Assembly (NCBI GenBank): GCA_943354205.1
Contig: CALRBJ010000020.1
Location: 1-8,670, forward strand
DNA length: 8,670 nt
From: Candidatus Nomurabacteria bacterium
GTDB lineage: Bacteria; Patescibacteriota; Minisyncoccia; Phycocordibacterales; UBA9973
Reading direction: 5' to 3'
A program made the translations under genes and the position numbers. The notes beneath the pieces are model-generated. The model saw only the letters and a list, made by a program, of their open reading frames with translations. It made no database searches and was not told where the DNA came from. Below are positions 1 to 5,013 of this stretch, one piece after another (the first letter of the stretch is position 1; the number at the start of each line of letters is the position of its first letter).

Positions 1-197
1 ATACGGGCTATTCTACGGGGCCTCATTTGCATGTGAGCCTGTACGCTTCGGGCTCGGTTTCGATAAATCAAAAAACAGGGGTAAATGTTTGCGTGGGGAA
101 GACGGTCGCAATGCCGATCGCAGCGATAAATGGATATCTAGATCCGCTAAAATATTTACCAGCCACAAATTCGAGTATGTTTAAAGCTGGGGTGTAA
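1..197 (+). CDS. M23 family metallopeptidase, C-terminal fragment (5' end outside window)
   Basis: Reading from base 3 gives 64 codons and a TAA stop. The segment near the left edge reads GYSTGPHLHVSLY, the last conserved motif of LytM/M23 zinc metallopeptidases, in which the HLH motif carries a catalytic histidine and the last zinc-ligand histidine. After it comes a short tail with a single cysteine and the sequence YLDPLKYLP, the usual 'proline-rich end' after the fold. M23 enzymes cut peptide cross-bridges in peptidoglycan outside the cytoplasmic membrane. The N-terminal part, with signal peptide and the first zinc ligands, is not visible, so membrane anchoring and any coiled-coil or LysM domain cannot be judged. 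It converges on the CAP protein gene across a stem-loop-rich spacer. The family call is firm; the exact substrate is not. Confidence 0.87.
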   Translation, partial: TGYSTGPHLHVSLYASGSVSINQKTGVNVCVGKTVAMPIAAINGYLDPLKYLPATNSSMFKAGV

Positions 198-200
198 TAA

Positions 201-240
201 GGCAACATTTTGCGATGCTTTAGCGTTGCAAAATGTTGCC
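201..240. repeat. Stem-loop 1 of three in the convergent spacer
   Basis: The arms GGCAACATTTTGC (201-213) and GCAAAATGTTGCC (228-240) are perfect reverse complements over 13 bp. The inner bases continue pairing with two G-U pairs down to a very small loop, so nearly all 40 bases pair. It begins 3 nt after the stop of the M23 gene, where a + strand terminator would be expected. The tail after the stem (ACCTTTTAGA) is only weakly T-rich and belongs to the next stem, so this is not a textbook intrinsic terminator. It may instead act as an mRNA 3'-end stabiliser or form part of a compound bidirectional terminator. Confidence 0.6.
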
Positions 241-273
241 ACCTTTTAGACCTGCATGCATAGTCTAAAAGGT
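241..273. repeat. Stem-loop 2 of three in the convergent spacer
   Basis: The arms ACCTTTTAGAC (241-251) and GTCTAAAAGGT (263-273) are perfect 11-bp reverse complements. They enclose an 11-nt loop that itself contains the palindrome TGCATGCA. It directly abuts stem-loop 1 with no spacer. The arms carry T and A runs that could act as a tail for the adjoining stems on either strand. Its function is inferred from the convergent-gene setting only. Confidence 0.55.
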
Positions 274-296
274 ATATTGTGCGACGCTATGTTAAG

Positions 297-335
297 AAGC
301 CCGGCTTCCGCATACGAGCCAGAGAAGCCGGACTT
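297..335. terminator. Stem-loop 3, candidate terminator of the CAP/Ada-like unit (- strand)
   Basis: AAGCCCGGCTTC (297-308) pairs with GAAGCCGGACTT (324-335) at 11 of 12 positions, giving a GC-rich stem with a 15-nt loop. It lies about 30 nt beyond the stop codon of the - strand CAP gene, where its terminator should be. Downstream on that strand (CTTAACATAG) there is no strong T tract, so termination by this stem alone is uncertain. It may work with the two stems beyond it. Confidence 0.45.
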
Positions 336-367
336 CCGGACCCCTTCCCCTCTATCTTTTAAATAAA

Positions 368-1276
368 TTAAACTCCAGTGGCGCAGCTATTAAATGCGCG
401 CACTTCTTTATTGTAAATTTCTATTTCTCCCCCGATTTTTGTCGTCAAATTTTTGTACTGATTTAAAAGATTATTGTATTCGTCCACTTTTTCTTTGTTG
501 TAAGCCACTTCCCCGTCGATCTCCTTTTTTAGAGCGTTTAGAGTGGATTCTATATTTTTTACTTGTGTTTGTTCATTTTGTATTTGAGTTTTTAAATCAA
601 AATCTACCGATGGGCAGCTGTCTTTGGGTAAACCAAAATGTTGCACTGCCAGCCATACATTATCGCCATTGAAGTGTCCATATTTTATAGCGATACCTAC
701 CTCGGTGTATCTTTTGTTCAAAATATTGGCGCGGTGCCCCGGGCTCGCCATCCAAGCATCGATCAGCGCTTGTTCGTTTTTAAAATTTCCCAATGCTAAA
801 TTTTCTCCGATTAAAATATATTCATAGCCAGCAGAAATACCGAGCTCGGATACACCGACACCGGATGGAGAAATATGTTCAAAGTATTGTTTAGCAAACA
901 TATCATCTACTTTTTGTTTTGCAGATTTGTCGAGAGTTTGATTTTCTTTTAGATTCGGCAAATTGCCATTCTTTGCTCGAGCTTCGTTTGTGAGGCGTAT
1001 GGTTTCGGATTGTTTCAAATCAGACGGGCTGTCGTGATTTAGAAAACTATTCAAGACTTTCAGGGGCCCAGGAGTGCTTGTGCTGATCGATCCTTTAGAA
1101 GTTGTTTCCGATGGGTCTTTTATTTCTTGAAAAGCCGGCTCCTTGTTTTGCGCTTGCTCGATATAGCCTTTTACCTTTAGGTAGGCGGTTTTTATATCAG
1201 CGCGCATGAAATAAACTGATACAGCCACAAAGATGATTATTAGAATGTTTGCGATATTTTTCATATTTATTTGCAT
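368..1276 (-). CDS. CAP/SCP-domain (YkwD-like) membrane-anchored protein with C-terminal coiled coil
   Basis: The product is 302 aa. Residues 8-24 form one hydrophobic segment (signal anchor), followed by a Ser/Thr/Pro-rich linker (about 50-85). A CAP domain spans about 91-215 and has the family landmarks NEAR (E98), FEHISPSG (H134), GENLALG (E158) and SPGHRANIL (H181). These are the His/Glu cavity residues of the superfamily. After it, about 226-295 is polar and heptad-like, probably a coiled coil, bracketed by Cys221 and Cys298. CAP proteins are extracytoplasmic; bacterial functions are mostly unknown. The ATG at 1276 overlaps the upstream gene by 10 nt. A second ATG (1264) sits just after that gene's stop and would remove only MQIN, so either start is possible. 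I see no Shine-Dalgarno sequence; translational coupling is likely. The domain call is firm; the role is not known. Confidence 0.9.
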   Translation of the reverse strand: MQINMKNIANILIIIFVAVSVYFMRADIKTAYLKVKGYIEQAQNKEPAFQEIKDPSETTSKGSISTSTPGPLKVLNSFLNHDSPSDLKQSETIRLTNEARAKNGNLPNLKENQTLDKSAKQKVDDMFAKQYFEHISPSGVGVSELGISAGYEYILIGENLALGNFKNEQALIDAWMASPGHRANILNKRYTEVGIAIKYGHFNGDNVWLAVQHFGLPKDSCPSVDFDLKTQIQNEQTQVKNIESTLNALKKEIDGEVAYNKEKVDEYNNLLNQYKNLTTKIGGEIEIYNKEVRAFNSCATGV

Positions 1277-1671
1277 GTGCTTGATTTTTCGTAGCCAGCC
1301 GAGACTGCTTCTGCTTCGGTGTTGAATGAAATCAAATTTTTAGCGCTGATACGCGATATTCCACTGCAATTTGGGAAATAATATTTTGTGCCATTTCGTG
1401 AGGCCACGATGCTCCCATTTGTAGCGGTCGAGCTGCTCTCTGTATGAGCGGTTAGACCACTTATACTAGATAAAATTTCGGTGTTTGGATTTGCTTCTAT
1501 ATTGTTAGCCATTATTACCAAAGGCCCAGAACTTTTGTTATCTTTGGACAAACGGCCCAAGCCAAAAGCAGAAATAGCTACTAAAAGGATAATAAAAACG
1601 GTAAAAATGTCGCTTTTTGAGATATAGCCCATAGAGGACTTGATTTTTTGGCCTATTTCCTTTATACTCAT
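1267..1671 (-). CDS. Small membrane-anchored protein with reduced Ada-like zinc-motif tail
   Basis: The 134-aa product has a short basic cytoplasmic N-terminus and one transmembrane helix (about 22-40). A low-complexity Ser/Thr/Asn linker is followed by a conserved-looking tail at 88-134. The tail follows the pattern of the metal-binding domain of Ada: ASRNGTKYY, PNC, then FNTEAEAVSAGY, and a final Cys. Ada uses four cysteines to bind zinc, whereas here only Cys102 and Cys133 remain. Zinc binding as in Ada is therefore doubtful, and with the predicted outside location a disulfide is equally possible. Such tails are seen as stand-alone modules in bacterial secreted proteins, often annotated only as hypothetical. 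The last 10 nt overlap the CAP gene start, so the two are probably made together. A role in DNA repair is not supported. Confidence 0.75.
   Translation of the reverse strand: MSIKEIGQKIKSSMGYISKSDIFTVFIILLVAISAFGLGRLSKDNKSSGPLVIMANNIEANPNTEILSSISGLTAHTESSSTATNGSIVASRNGTKYYFPNCSGISRISAKNLISFNTEAEAVSAGYEKSSTCK
1640..1668 (+). promoter_or_regulatory. Promoter of rpmA
   Basis: TTGATT (1640-1645), a 17-bp spacer and TATACT (1663-1668) make a good sigma-70-type promoter lying inside the start of the divergent gene. Predicted start is about 1675, giving a leader of about 28 nt without a Shine-Dalgarno sequence. A second hexamer, TAAAAT at 1691-1696, ends 6 nt before the rpmA ATG and fits the leaderless spacing seen at other genes here, but it has a poor -35. 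Confidence 0.5.
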
Positions 1672-1680
1672 CAGACCTTA

Positions 1681-1709
1681 ATTATAACAGTAAAATCACA
1701 CTATGGCAC
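1681..1709 (-). promoter_or_regulatory. Promoter of the Ada-like/CAP unit, near-leaderless geometry
   Basis: A perfect -10 TATAAT (read at 1686-1681) ends 9 nt before the ATG at 1671. A weak -35, GTGCCA (1709-1704, 4 of 6), lies 17 bp upstream, inside the first codons of rpmA. Predicted transcription start is about 1674, leaving at most a few untranslated bases. An AAGG lies before the ATG but would be largely missing from such a transcript. Confidence 0.55.
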
Positions 1710-1975
1710 ATAGAAAGGCCGGCGGTTCGGCCAAAAACTTAAAGGATTCAAATCCTAAATACCTGGGCACCAAGCTCTACGATGGCGAGACAGCTAAGGC
1801 AGGCTCTATTATCGTCCGCCAGCGTGGTACACGCATCCTAGCCGGCGCAGGCACTAACCTCGGCAAAGACCACACTATCTATTCTCTCCGTGCAGGCAAA
1901 GTAAAATTTGGTACAAAGCGCAAAGTAAACTTTGACGGCAAAACAGTAGTCAAAAAAATAGTCAGCGTTAAATAA
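1703..1975 (+). CDS. rpmA: Large ribosomal subunit protein bL27
   Basis: The 90-aa product begins MAHRKAGGSAKN, followed by IIVRQRGTRI and GAGTNLGKDHTIYSL, the diagnostic blocks of bL27. The flexible basic N-terminus reaches toward the peptidyl-transferase centre in characterised ribosomes. There is no Firmicutes-type cleavable N-terminal extension; the start Met-Ala matches the mature-type N-terminus. Length is close to that of other bL27 proteins. The gene stands alone on the + strand; the usual partner rplU (bL21) is not adjacent. It is divergent from the Ada-like gene (31 bp between starts) and ends at a bidirectional terminator. There is no Shine-Dalgarno sequence before the ATG. The local sequence is GC-richer than the serine hydrolase gene that follows, as is common for a ribosomal protein gene. 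Confidence 0.97.
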   Translation: MAHRKAGGSAKNLKDSNPKYLGTKLYDGETAKAGSIIVRQRGTRILAGAGTNLGKDHTIYSLRAGKVKFGTKRKVNFDGKTVVKKIVSVK

Positions 1976-1980
1976 AAAAT

Positions 1981-2006
1981 AAAATCCTCTCAACTGAGAG
2001 GATTTT
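1981..2006. terminator. Bidirectional intrinsic terminator between rpmA and the serine hydrolase
   Basis: AAAATCCTCTCA (1981-1992) and TGAGAGGATTTT (1995-2006) are perfect reverse complements, effectively an 11-bp stem with an AACT tetraloop. On the + strand the stem runs into GATTTTTAGTTTTT. On the - strand it runs into ATTTTATTTTTTATTT. Both convergent genes therefore have a stem plus U-rich tail. The - strand stop codon touches the edge of the stem. Confidence 0.9.
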
Positions 2007-2977
2007 TAGTTTTTCTCCATGTAATCAAAAACAACCCTTGCCAGTTTTTCCATTGGGAACTTTTTGGCAGGATTTATTTGTTTATTCATGGTAAACACCA
2101 CTGCGACATATTTACTATTTGGTCCAGTTATAACTCCAGCATCATGAGCCCAACGTATCACCGCCCATCCTTTTGTAAAAATAGTTTTTATTAATCTTCC
2201 AATATTTTTTGCATAGTCAAAAGCGAATCCGGCTTTTTTATAGTATGAAGTGTACAAAGGTAGGTACAAATTATTTTCCAAAAATCCACCCTTTCGGTAA
2301 AAGAAAATATAATCTACAAGAGAAAGACCCTTTCTTCCTTCTCGGTTCCATTTCAACATATATTCTTTTAGTTTTTGAGATACAAAAGAACTTATTAATT
2401 TATTTTCTTCAACCAAGTAGAAAAATTCTGCAATGTGTCGAACGCAGGTTTGGGTGGTATCTGAGAAACGATATTTTTTGTCTTCTTTTGATCTATCTAG
2501 AAATTTTCTAGTCACGTCGCTTCCCTGCCATCCGTTTGCATTTATGATATGTGTTGTTATATTTTCTCGTCCCACTAAATCAATTAAACAATTCGACGCT
2601 GTATTATCACTCCTAGTTAGCATCAAATTCAGTAAATAATCAATACTTACTTCATCGTCAGCTTTCAAAAGAGGCTCGGTGCTTCCGGGAAAAAGTCGCG
2701 CGTCTTTGTCTACATCATTTGGAGCTTTTACAGTCACTTTTTCATCCAGCGTGTGTGCCCCAGATTCTATTTGTCTCAATGTTTCAGCTCCAATAAATAT
2801 TTTATAAACACTTGCAGGATATATAAATTCATCTAAATTTACACCAAATATTTTTGGTTCTCTTTCTTTTAAATCTACAATCGCTATAGAAAATAAAGAG
2901 CCACGCAGAAATCCGTGGCTCTTTAAAATATTTTTCAACTCCTCTGATCTTGAAATATTCTCCGACAGTCTTTGCAT
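2006..2977 (-). CDS. Class-A beta-lactamase-like serine hydrolase (penicillin-binding fold), divergent active site
   Basis: The 323-aa product has the motif order of the serine beta-lactamase/DD-peptidase fold. SVYK (S56, K59) is the nucleophile and general base pair, and SDN (123-125) is the second motif. Near the end, KAG (248-250) stands in place of KTG, and WAHDAGVITG plus YVAVVFT form the last strand region. About 25 residues lie between KAG and HDAG, more than I expect for the family. No ExxLN omega-loop motif is seen around 150-180, so a true penicillin-hydrolysing enzyme is unlikely; an amidase or transpeptidase-related hydrolase is more plausible. No signal peptide or membrane helix is visible, which is odd for this fold. 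The start follows the upstream stop by 1 nt, with AAGGA inside the end of that gene, so the pair is translationally coupled. GC is about 34% (hand count, 2161-2940) against about 45% in the S41 gene (3961-4380). Confidence 0.85.
   Translation of the reverse strand: MQRLSENISRSEELKNILKSHGFLRGSLFSIAIVDLKEREPKIFGVNLDEFIYPASVYKIFIGAETLRQIESGAHTLDEKVTVKAPNDVDKDARLFPGSTEPLLKADDEVSIDYLLNLMLTRSDNTASNCLIDLVGRENITTHIINANGWQGSDVTRKFLDRSKEDKKYRFSDTTQTCVRHIAEFFYLVEENKLISSFVSQKLKEYMLKWNREGRKGLSLVDYIFFYRKGGFLENNLYLPLYTSYYKKAGFAFDYAKNIGRLIKTIFTKGWAVIRWAHDAGVITGPNSKYVAVVFTMNKQINPAKKFPMEKLARVVFDYMEKN
2894..2925 (-). other. Intragenic terminator-like hairpin early in the serine hydrolase gene
   Basis: TAAAGAGCCACG (2894-2905) and CGTGGCTCTTTA (2914-2925) are perfect 12-bp reverse complements with an 8-nt loop, covering codons 18-28 of the gene. 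On the coding (-) strand the stem leads into TTTATTTTCT, a terminator-like tail. It could reduce readthrough into this gene or act as an attenuator, or be chance. No leader peptide or alternative stem was found. Confidence 0.4.
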
Positions 2978-2978
2978 C

Positions 2979-3275
2979 TTACTTTCCTTGTTTGCTTTTA
3001 GGTTTTTGTTCTAGTAAAGTCACACGCTGTGCCAAGTCATCAAATTGATATTTTGATACAAAGCGCTCGCCTAGGTTTGAAATATCTTTTCTAGTGGATA
3101 CGATATTGTCATCTAATCTTGAAACTTCTTTTTTCAAAAAAGAAACATCTGTTTGCAAACTAGAAATATCTTGGTGGACAGACTCAAACCCTTTAGCAAC
3201 CATAATAGCTAGATGGTCTATAGACTTTGCCAGCTCATTATTCGTAACCTCTTTTTTCCTTACGATTTTCTTCAT
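2979..3275 (-). CDS. Small coiled-coil protein of unknown function
   Basis: From the ATG at 3275 the product is 98 aa. A very basic start (MKKIVRKKEV) is followed by long amphipathic helical sequence with heptad spacing, for example ISSLQTDVSFLKKEVSRLD and the final DDLAQRVTLLEQK. The protein is cytosolic in appearance, with no membrane segment or cysteines. It resembles the many short coiled-coil hypotheticals in bacterial genomes, and I do not recognise a named family. A TTG in frame at 3284 would add MKN, but it overlaps the -10 hexamer, so the ATG is preferred. The gene is the first of a two-gene unit with the serine hydrolase and shares its AT-rich composition, so it may be a partner or regulator of that enzyme. 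That link is inferred from context only. Confidence 0.75.
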   Translation of the reverse strand: MKKIVRKKEVTNNELAKSIDHLAIMVAKGFESVHQDISSLQTDVSFLKKEVSRLDDNIVSTRKDISNLGERFVSKYQFDDLAQRVTLLEQKPKSKQGK

Positions 3276-3283
3276 GTTCTTCA

Positions 3284-3311
3284 ATTATATACTACCCTAA
3301 ATATCTGTCTA
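3284..3311 (-). promoter_or_regulatory. Strong promoter of the coiled-coil/serine hydrolase unit, leaderless geometry
   Basis: TAGACA (3311-3306, 5 of 6 to TTGACA), a 16-bp spacer and a perfect TATAAT (3289-3284) lie just before the ATG at 3275, with 8 nt between. Predicted transcription start is about 3277, so the mRNA would have a leader of 0-3 nt. This decides the start codon: the in-frame TTG at 3284 would lie upstream of the transcript. Confidence 0.7.
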
Positions 3312-3319
3312 GAAAATAA

Positions 3320-3763
3320 CTAAATGGCTTCAATTATCAGCGTAAAACTTCCCTTTTTGCCTTTTACGGAAATAGGTACCGGGAAGGTGCCAAGTTCTTT
3401 GATTGGTTTGTCTAGGTTTATGATGTCTGGGGAAATATCCACACGGTGTTCCCTTTTTAGCGCAGACACAATTTCATCGGTATGAATGCTCGAAAACAGG
3501 TGGCCTTTTTCGTTGGCTTTTTCTTTGAGGGTGATCGTGAGGCCCGAGAGCTCGGCTAGATTTTTCAAAAGTAGATTTTCCTCTACTTCTTTGAATACAC
3601 GCATTGTGGCTTGGTGTTTTTCCAAACGCGCGATGGCTTGCGGGGTCGCTATTTCAGCCAGCTCCCTCGGCAAGAGCATGTTGCGAGCGTAGCCTTCATT
3701 CACCTCTTTTATGTCGTACTTGCGACCGAGCTTTGGTATGTCTTTGAGTAATATGATTTTCAT
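3320..3763 (-). CDS. rplI: Large ribosomal subunit protein bL9
   Basis: The 147-aa product has the full two-domain layout of bL9. The N-terminal rRNA-binding domain carries MKIILLKDIPKLGRKYDIKEV and GYARNMLLPRELA, matching the family signature. A long connecting helix follows (about 45-75), then a C-terminal domain (about 80-147) with LFSSIHTDEI and ending in GSFTLIIEAI. It binds 23S rRNA at the base of the L1 stalk. The gene starts 12 nt after the S41 protease stop without a Shine-Dalgarno sequence, so it is probably translated by coupling in the same unit. Its stop is TAG, the only non-TAA stop in the window. Some CPR groups are reported to lack bL9, so its presence is mildly informative about lineage. 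No intrinsic terminator is seen downstream; the next gene's promoter begins 9 bp after the stop. Confidence 0.97.
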   Translation of the reverse strand: MKIILLKDIPKLGRKYDIKEVNEGYARNMLLPRELAEIATPQAIARLEKHQATMRVFKEVEENLLLKNLAELSGLTITLKEKANEKGHLFSSIHTDEIVSALKREHRVDISPDIINLDKPIKELGTFPVPISVKGKKGSFTLIIEAI

Positions 3764-3775
3764 TTTTCTGTATTC

Positions 3776-4978
3776 TTACTTGTTTAATATTTCTATTGCT
3801 TTGTTCATTTGAGCATCTATGTTCGCCCTGGCATCTTTTTCGGTAACTTCCACTTTGTAATCTGGCGTTATTCCTTTTTCAGAAATAGAAACTCCGTTTG
3901 GTGTAAACCACTTGGCCACGGTGATCTTAAAGGAAGCGTCTTTGGGCAGAGGAAGATATTCTTGCACAGACCCCTTGCCAAATGTTTGCATACCTACTAG
4001 TTTCCCCACACCATTTTCAGAAAGAGCTCCAGCTAGTATCTCTGAAGCTGAAGCAGACCCACCGTCTACCAATATAACGATTTTCATGTCTTTGGTCCAC
4101 CCGCTATGGCCTAGGCTGCGGTGCACCTTGTCGTCGGACGGAGTTTTGCCACCTTCGCGCACTATCACAGAGCCCGTTGGTAAAAACCAACTCCCAATAT
4201 CTACGGCGGCATCGAGAAATCCCCCTGGATTGCCTCGCAAGTCTAGAATCATTTTTTTATCGGTAGAAGAAAAGAATTCATCTATGGCGTTTGCAAATTC
4301 ATCGGCAGAACTTTCAGAAAAAGTATTTAATCTGATCAAGAATATACCCCCGTCTTTTTTTTCAGTTTCGATGTTTGGAATATTTATCACAGCGCGGATG
4401 ATTTCGATCTCGCGAGTCTTTAGCTCGCCCTTGCGATAGATCATTAATTTCACAGGAGTCCCCGCCTCCCCCCGTACATTTTTTATTGCCTGATCTACCG
4501 ACATGTTTTCGGTAGACTTGTCGTTTATTTTTAGTATTTGATCACCAGATTTTATACCAGCTTTAAATGCCGGAGTATCTTTCAGAGGCGCGATGACCGT
4601 CAGAATTTTATTTTTTATTCCCAATTCCATCCCTACTCCCACAAATTGCCCAGAAAGTTGCTCCTTGAAAGATTTTGAATCTTCTGCATTAAAAAATTCT
4701 GTGTATGGATCATTGAGCGAGCCTAGAAGTCCCGAGATCGCTCCCTCCACCCTTTGTTCGGAGGTTATCTTTTCTGAACCAGGAAATTTTTTGTCTATTG
4801 TCTCCCAAACTTTCCAAAAAGAAGACAAGTCTGTATTTTGTGAAGCATTTGAAATGCCGACAACATTTAAAATGGTGGGGTTTCTTTTGTAGCCTAGATA
4901 CACACCCAAAATGAAAACTCCAAATAGGAGCGTGGCATAGAGAAGAGTATAGGTCGCCTGCTTGCTGTTCCTTTGCAT
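3776..4978 (-). CDS. S41 family C-terminal processing peptidase (CtpA/CtpB-like)
   Basis: The 400-aa product has one N-terminal membrane helix (about 11-29) that places the rest outside. A helical N-domain follows (50-100, with LNDPYTEFF), then a PDZ domain (about 105-195, including GVGMELG and AGIKSGDQILKIN). The S41 catalytic core has ILDLRGNPGG (244-253), GGSASASEI with the probable nucleophile Ser310, and FGKGSVQ with Lys335. The Ser-Lys spacing of 25 equals that of E. coli Prc. The C-terminal GITPDYKVEVT block is also typical. These enzymes cleave near the C-termini of envelope proteins; in Bacillus, CtpB acts in signalling during sporulation, which is not implied here. All catalytic residues are present. 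The gene has its own promoter and is followed by rplI. Confidence 0.95.
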   Translation of the reverse strand: MQRNSKQATYTLLYATLLFGVFILGVYLGYKRNPTILNVVGISNASQNTDLSSFWKVWETIDKKFPGSEKITSEQRVEGAISGLLGSLNDPYTEFFNAEDSKSFKEQLSGQFVGVGMELGIKNKILTVIAPLKDTPAFKAGIKSGDQILKINDKSTENMSVDQAIKNVRGEAGTPVKLMIYRKGELKTREIEIIRAVINIPNIETEKKDGGIFLIRLNTFSESSADEFANAIDEFFSSTDKKMILDLRGNPGGFLDAAVDIGSWFLPTGSVIVREGGKTPSDDKVHRSLGHSGWTKDMKIVILVDGGSASASEILAGALSENGVGKLVGMQTFGKGSVQEYLPLPKDASFKITVAKWFTPNGVSISEKGITPDYKVEVTEKDARANIDAQMNKAIEILNK

Positions 4979-4984
4979 CTCGCA

Positions 4985-5013
4985 ATTATCTCAAATTTAT
5001 TGTGCTTTTTCAA
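4985..5013 (-). promoter_or_regulatory. Promoter of the S41 peptidase/rplI unit, leaderless geometry
   Basis: TTGAAA (5013-5008), a 17-bp spacer and GATAAT (4990-4985) end 6 nt before the ATG at 4978. Each hexamer matches consensus at 5 of 6 positions. The predicted transcription start falls on the start codon itself. The promoter overlaps the last codons of the glycoside hydrolase gene, whose stop is at 4997. Confidence 0.65.

Noticed and set aside
201..240. Integron attC-like site (ends GGCAAC/GTTGCC)
   Set aside because: The ends do not fit the GTTRRRY/RYYYAAC core sites, there are no bulged extrahelical bases, and no integrase or cassette array is present.
1267..1671. Calling the small protein an Ada DNA-repair protein
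   Set aside because: It lacks two of the four zinc cysteines and any methyltransferase or AraC domain, and its tail is predicted to be outside the membrane.
2006..2977. Calling the serine hydrolase an antibiotic-resistance beta-lactamase
   Set aside because: KTG is replaced by KAG, no ExxLN motif is seen and there is no export signal. The fold alone does not show beta-lactam hydrolysis.
3120..3140. Palindromic T/A run (TTCTTTTTTCAAAAAAGAA) in the coiled-coil gene
   Set aside because: It is explained by Lys/Phe codons in AT-rich sequence and has almost no loop, so it cannot form a useful hairpin.
3912..4439. 175-aa open frame on the + strand opposite the S41 gene, and a similar 176-aa frame opposite prs (7455-7985)
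   Set aside because: Both are antisense shadows of conserved catalytic regions, with low-complexity Ser/Pro/Phe-rich translations and no promoter or ribosome site.
4494..4516. 8-bp perfect hairpin (TCTACCGA/TCGGTAGA) inside the S41 gene
   Set aside because: It is short, has no U tract on either strand and sits in the conserved PDZ coding region; it is likely chance.
4710..4985. 91-aa open frame on the - strand overlapping the start of the S41 gene
   Set aside because: It lies entirely within the well-supported S41 peptidase gene in another frame, and its product has no recognisable domain. It shares the same promoter region only by position.
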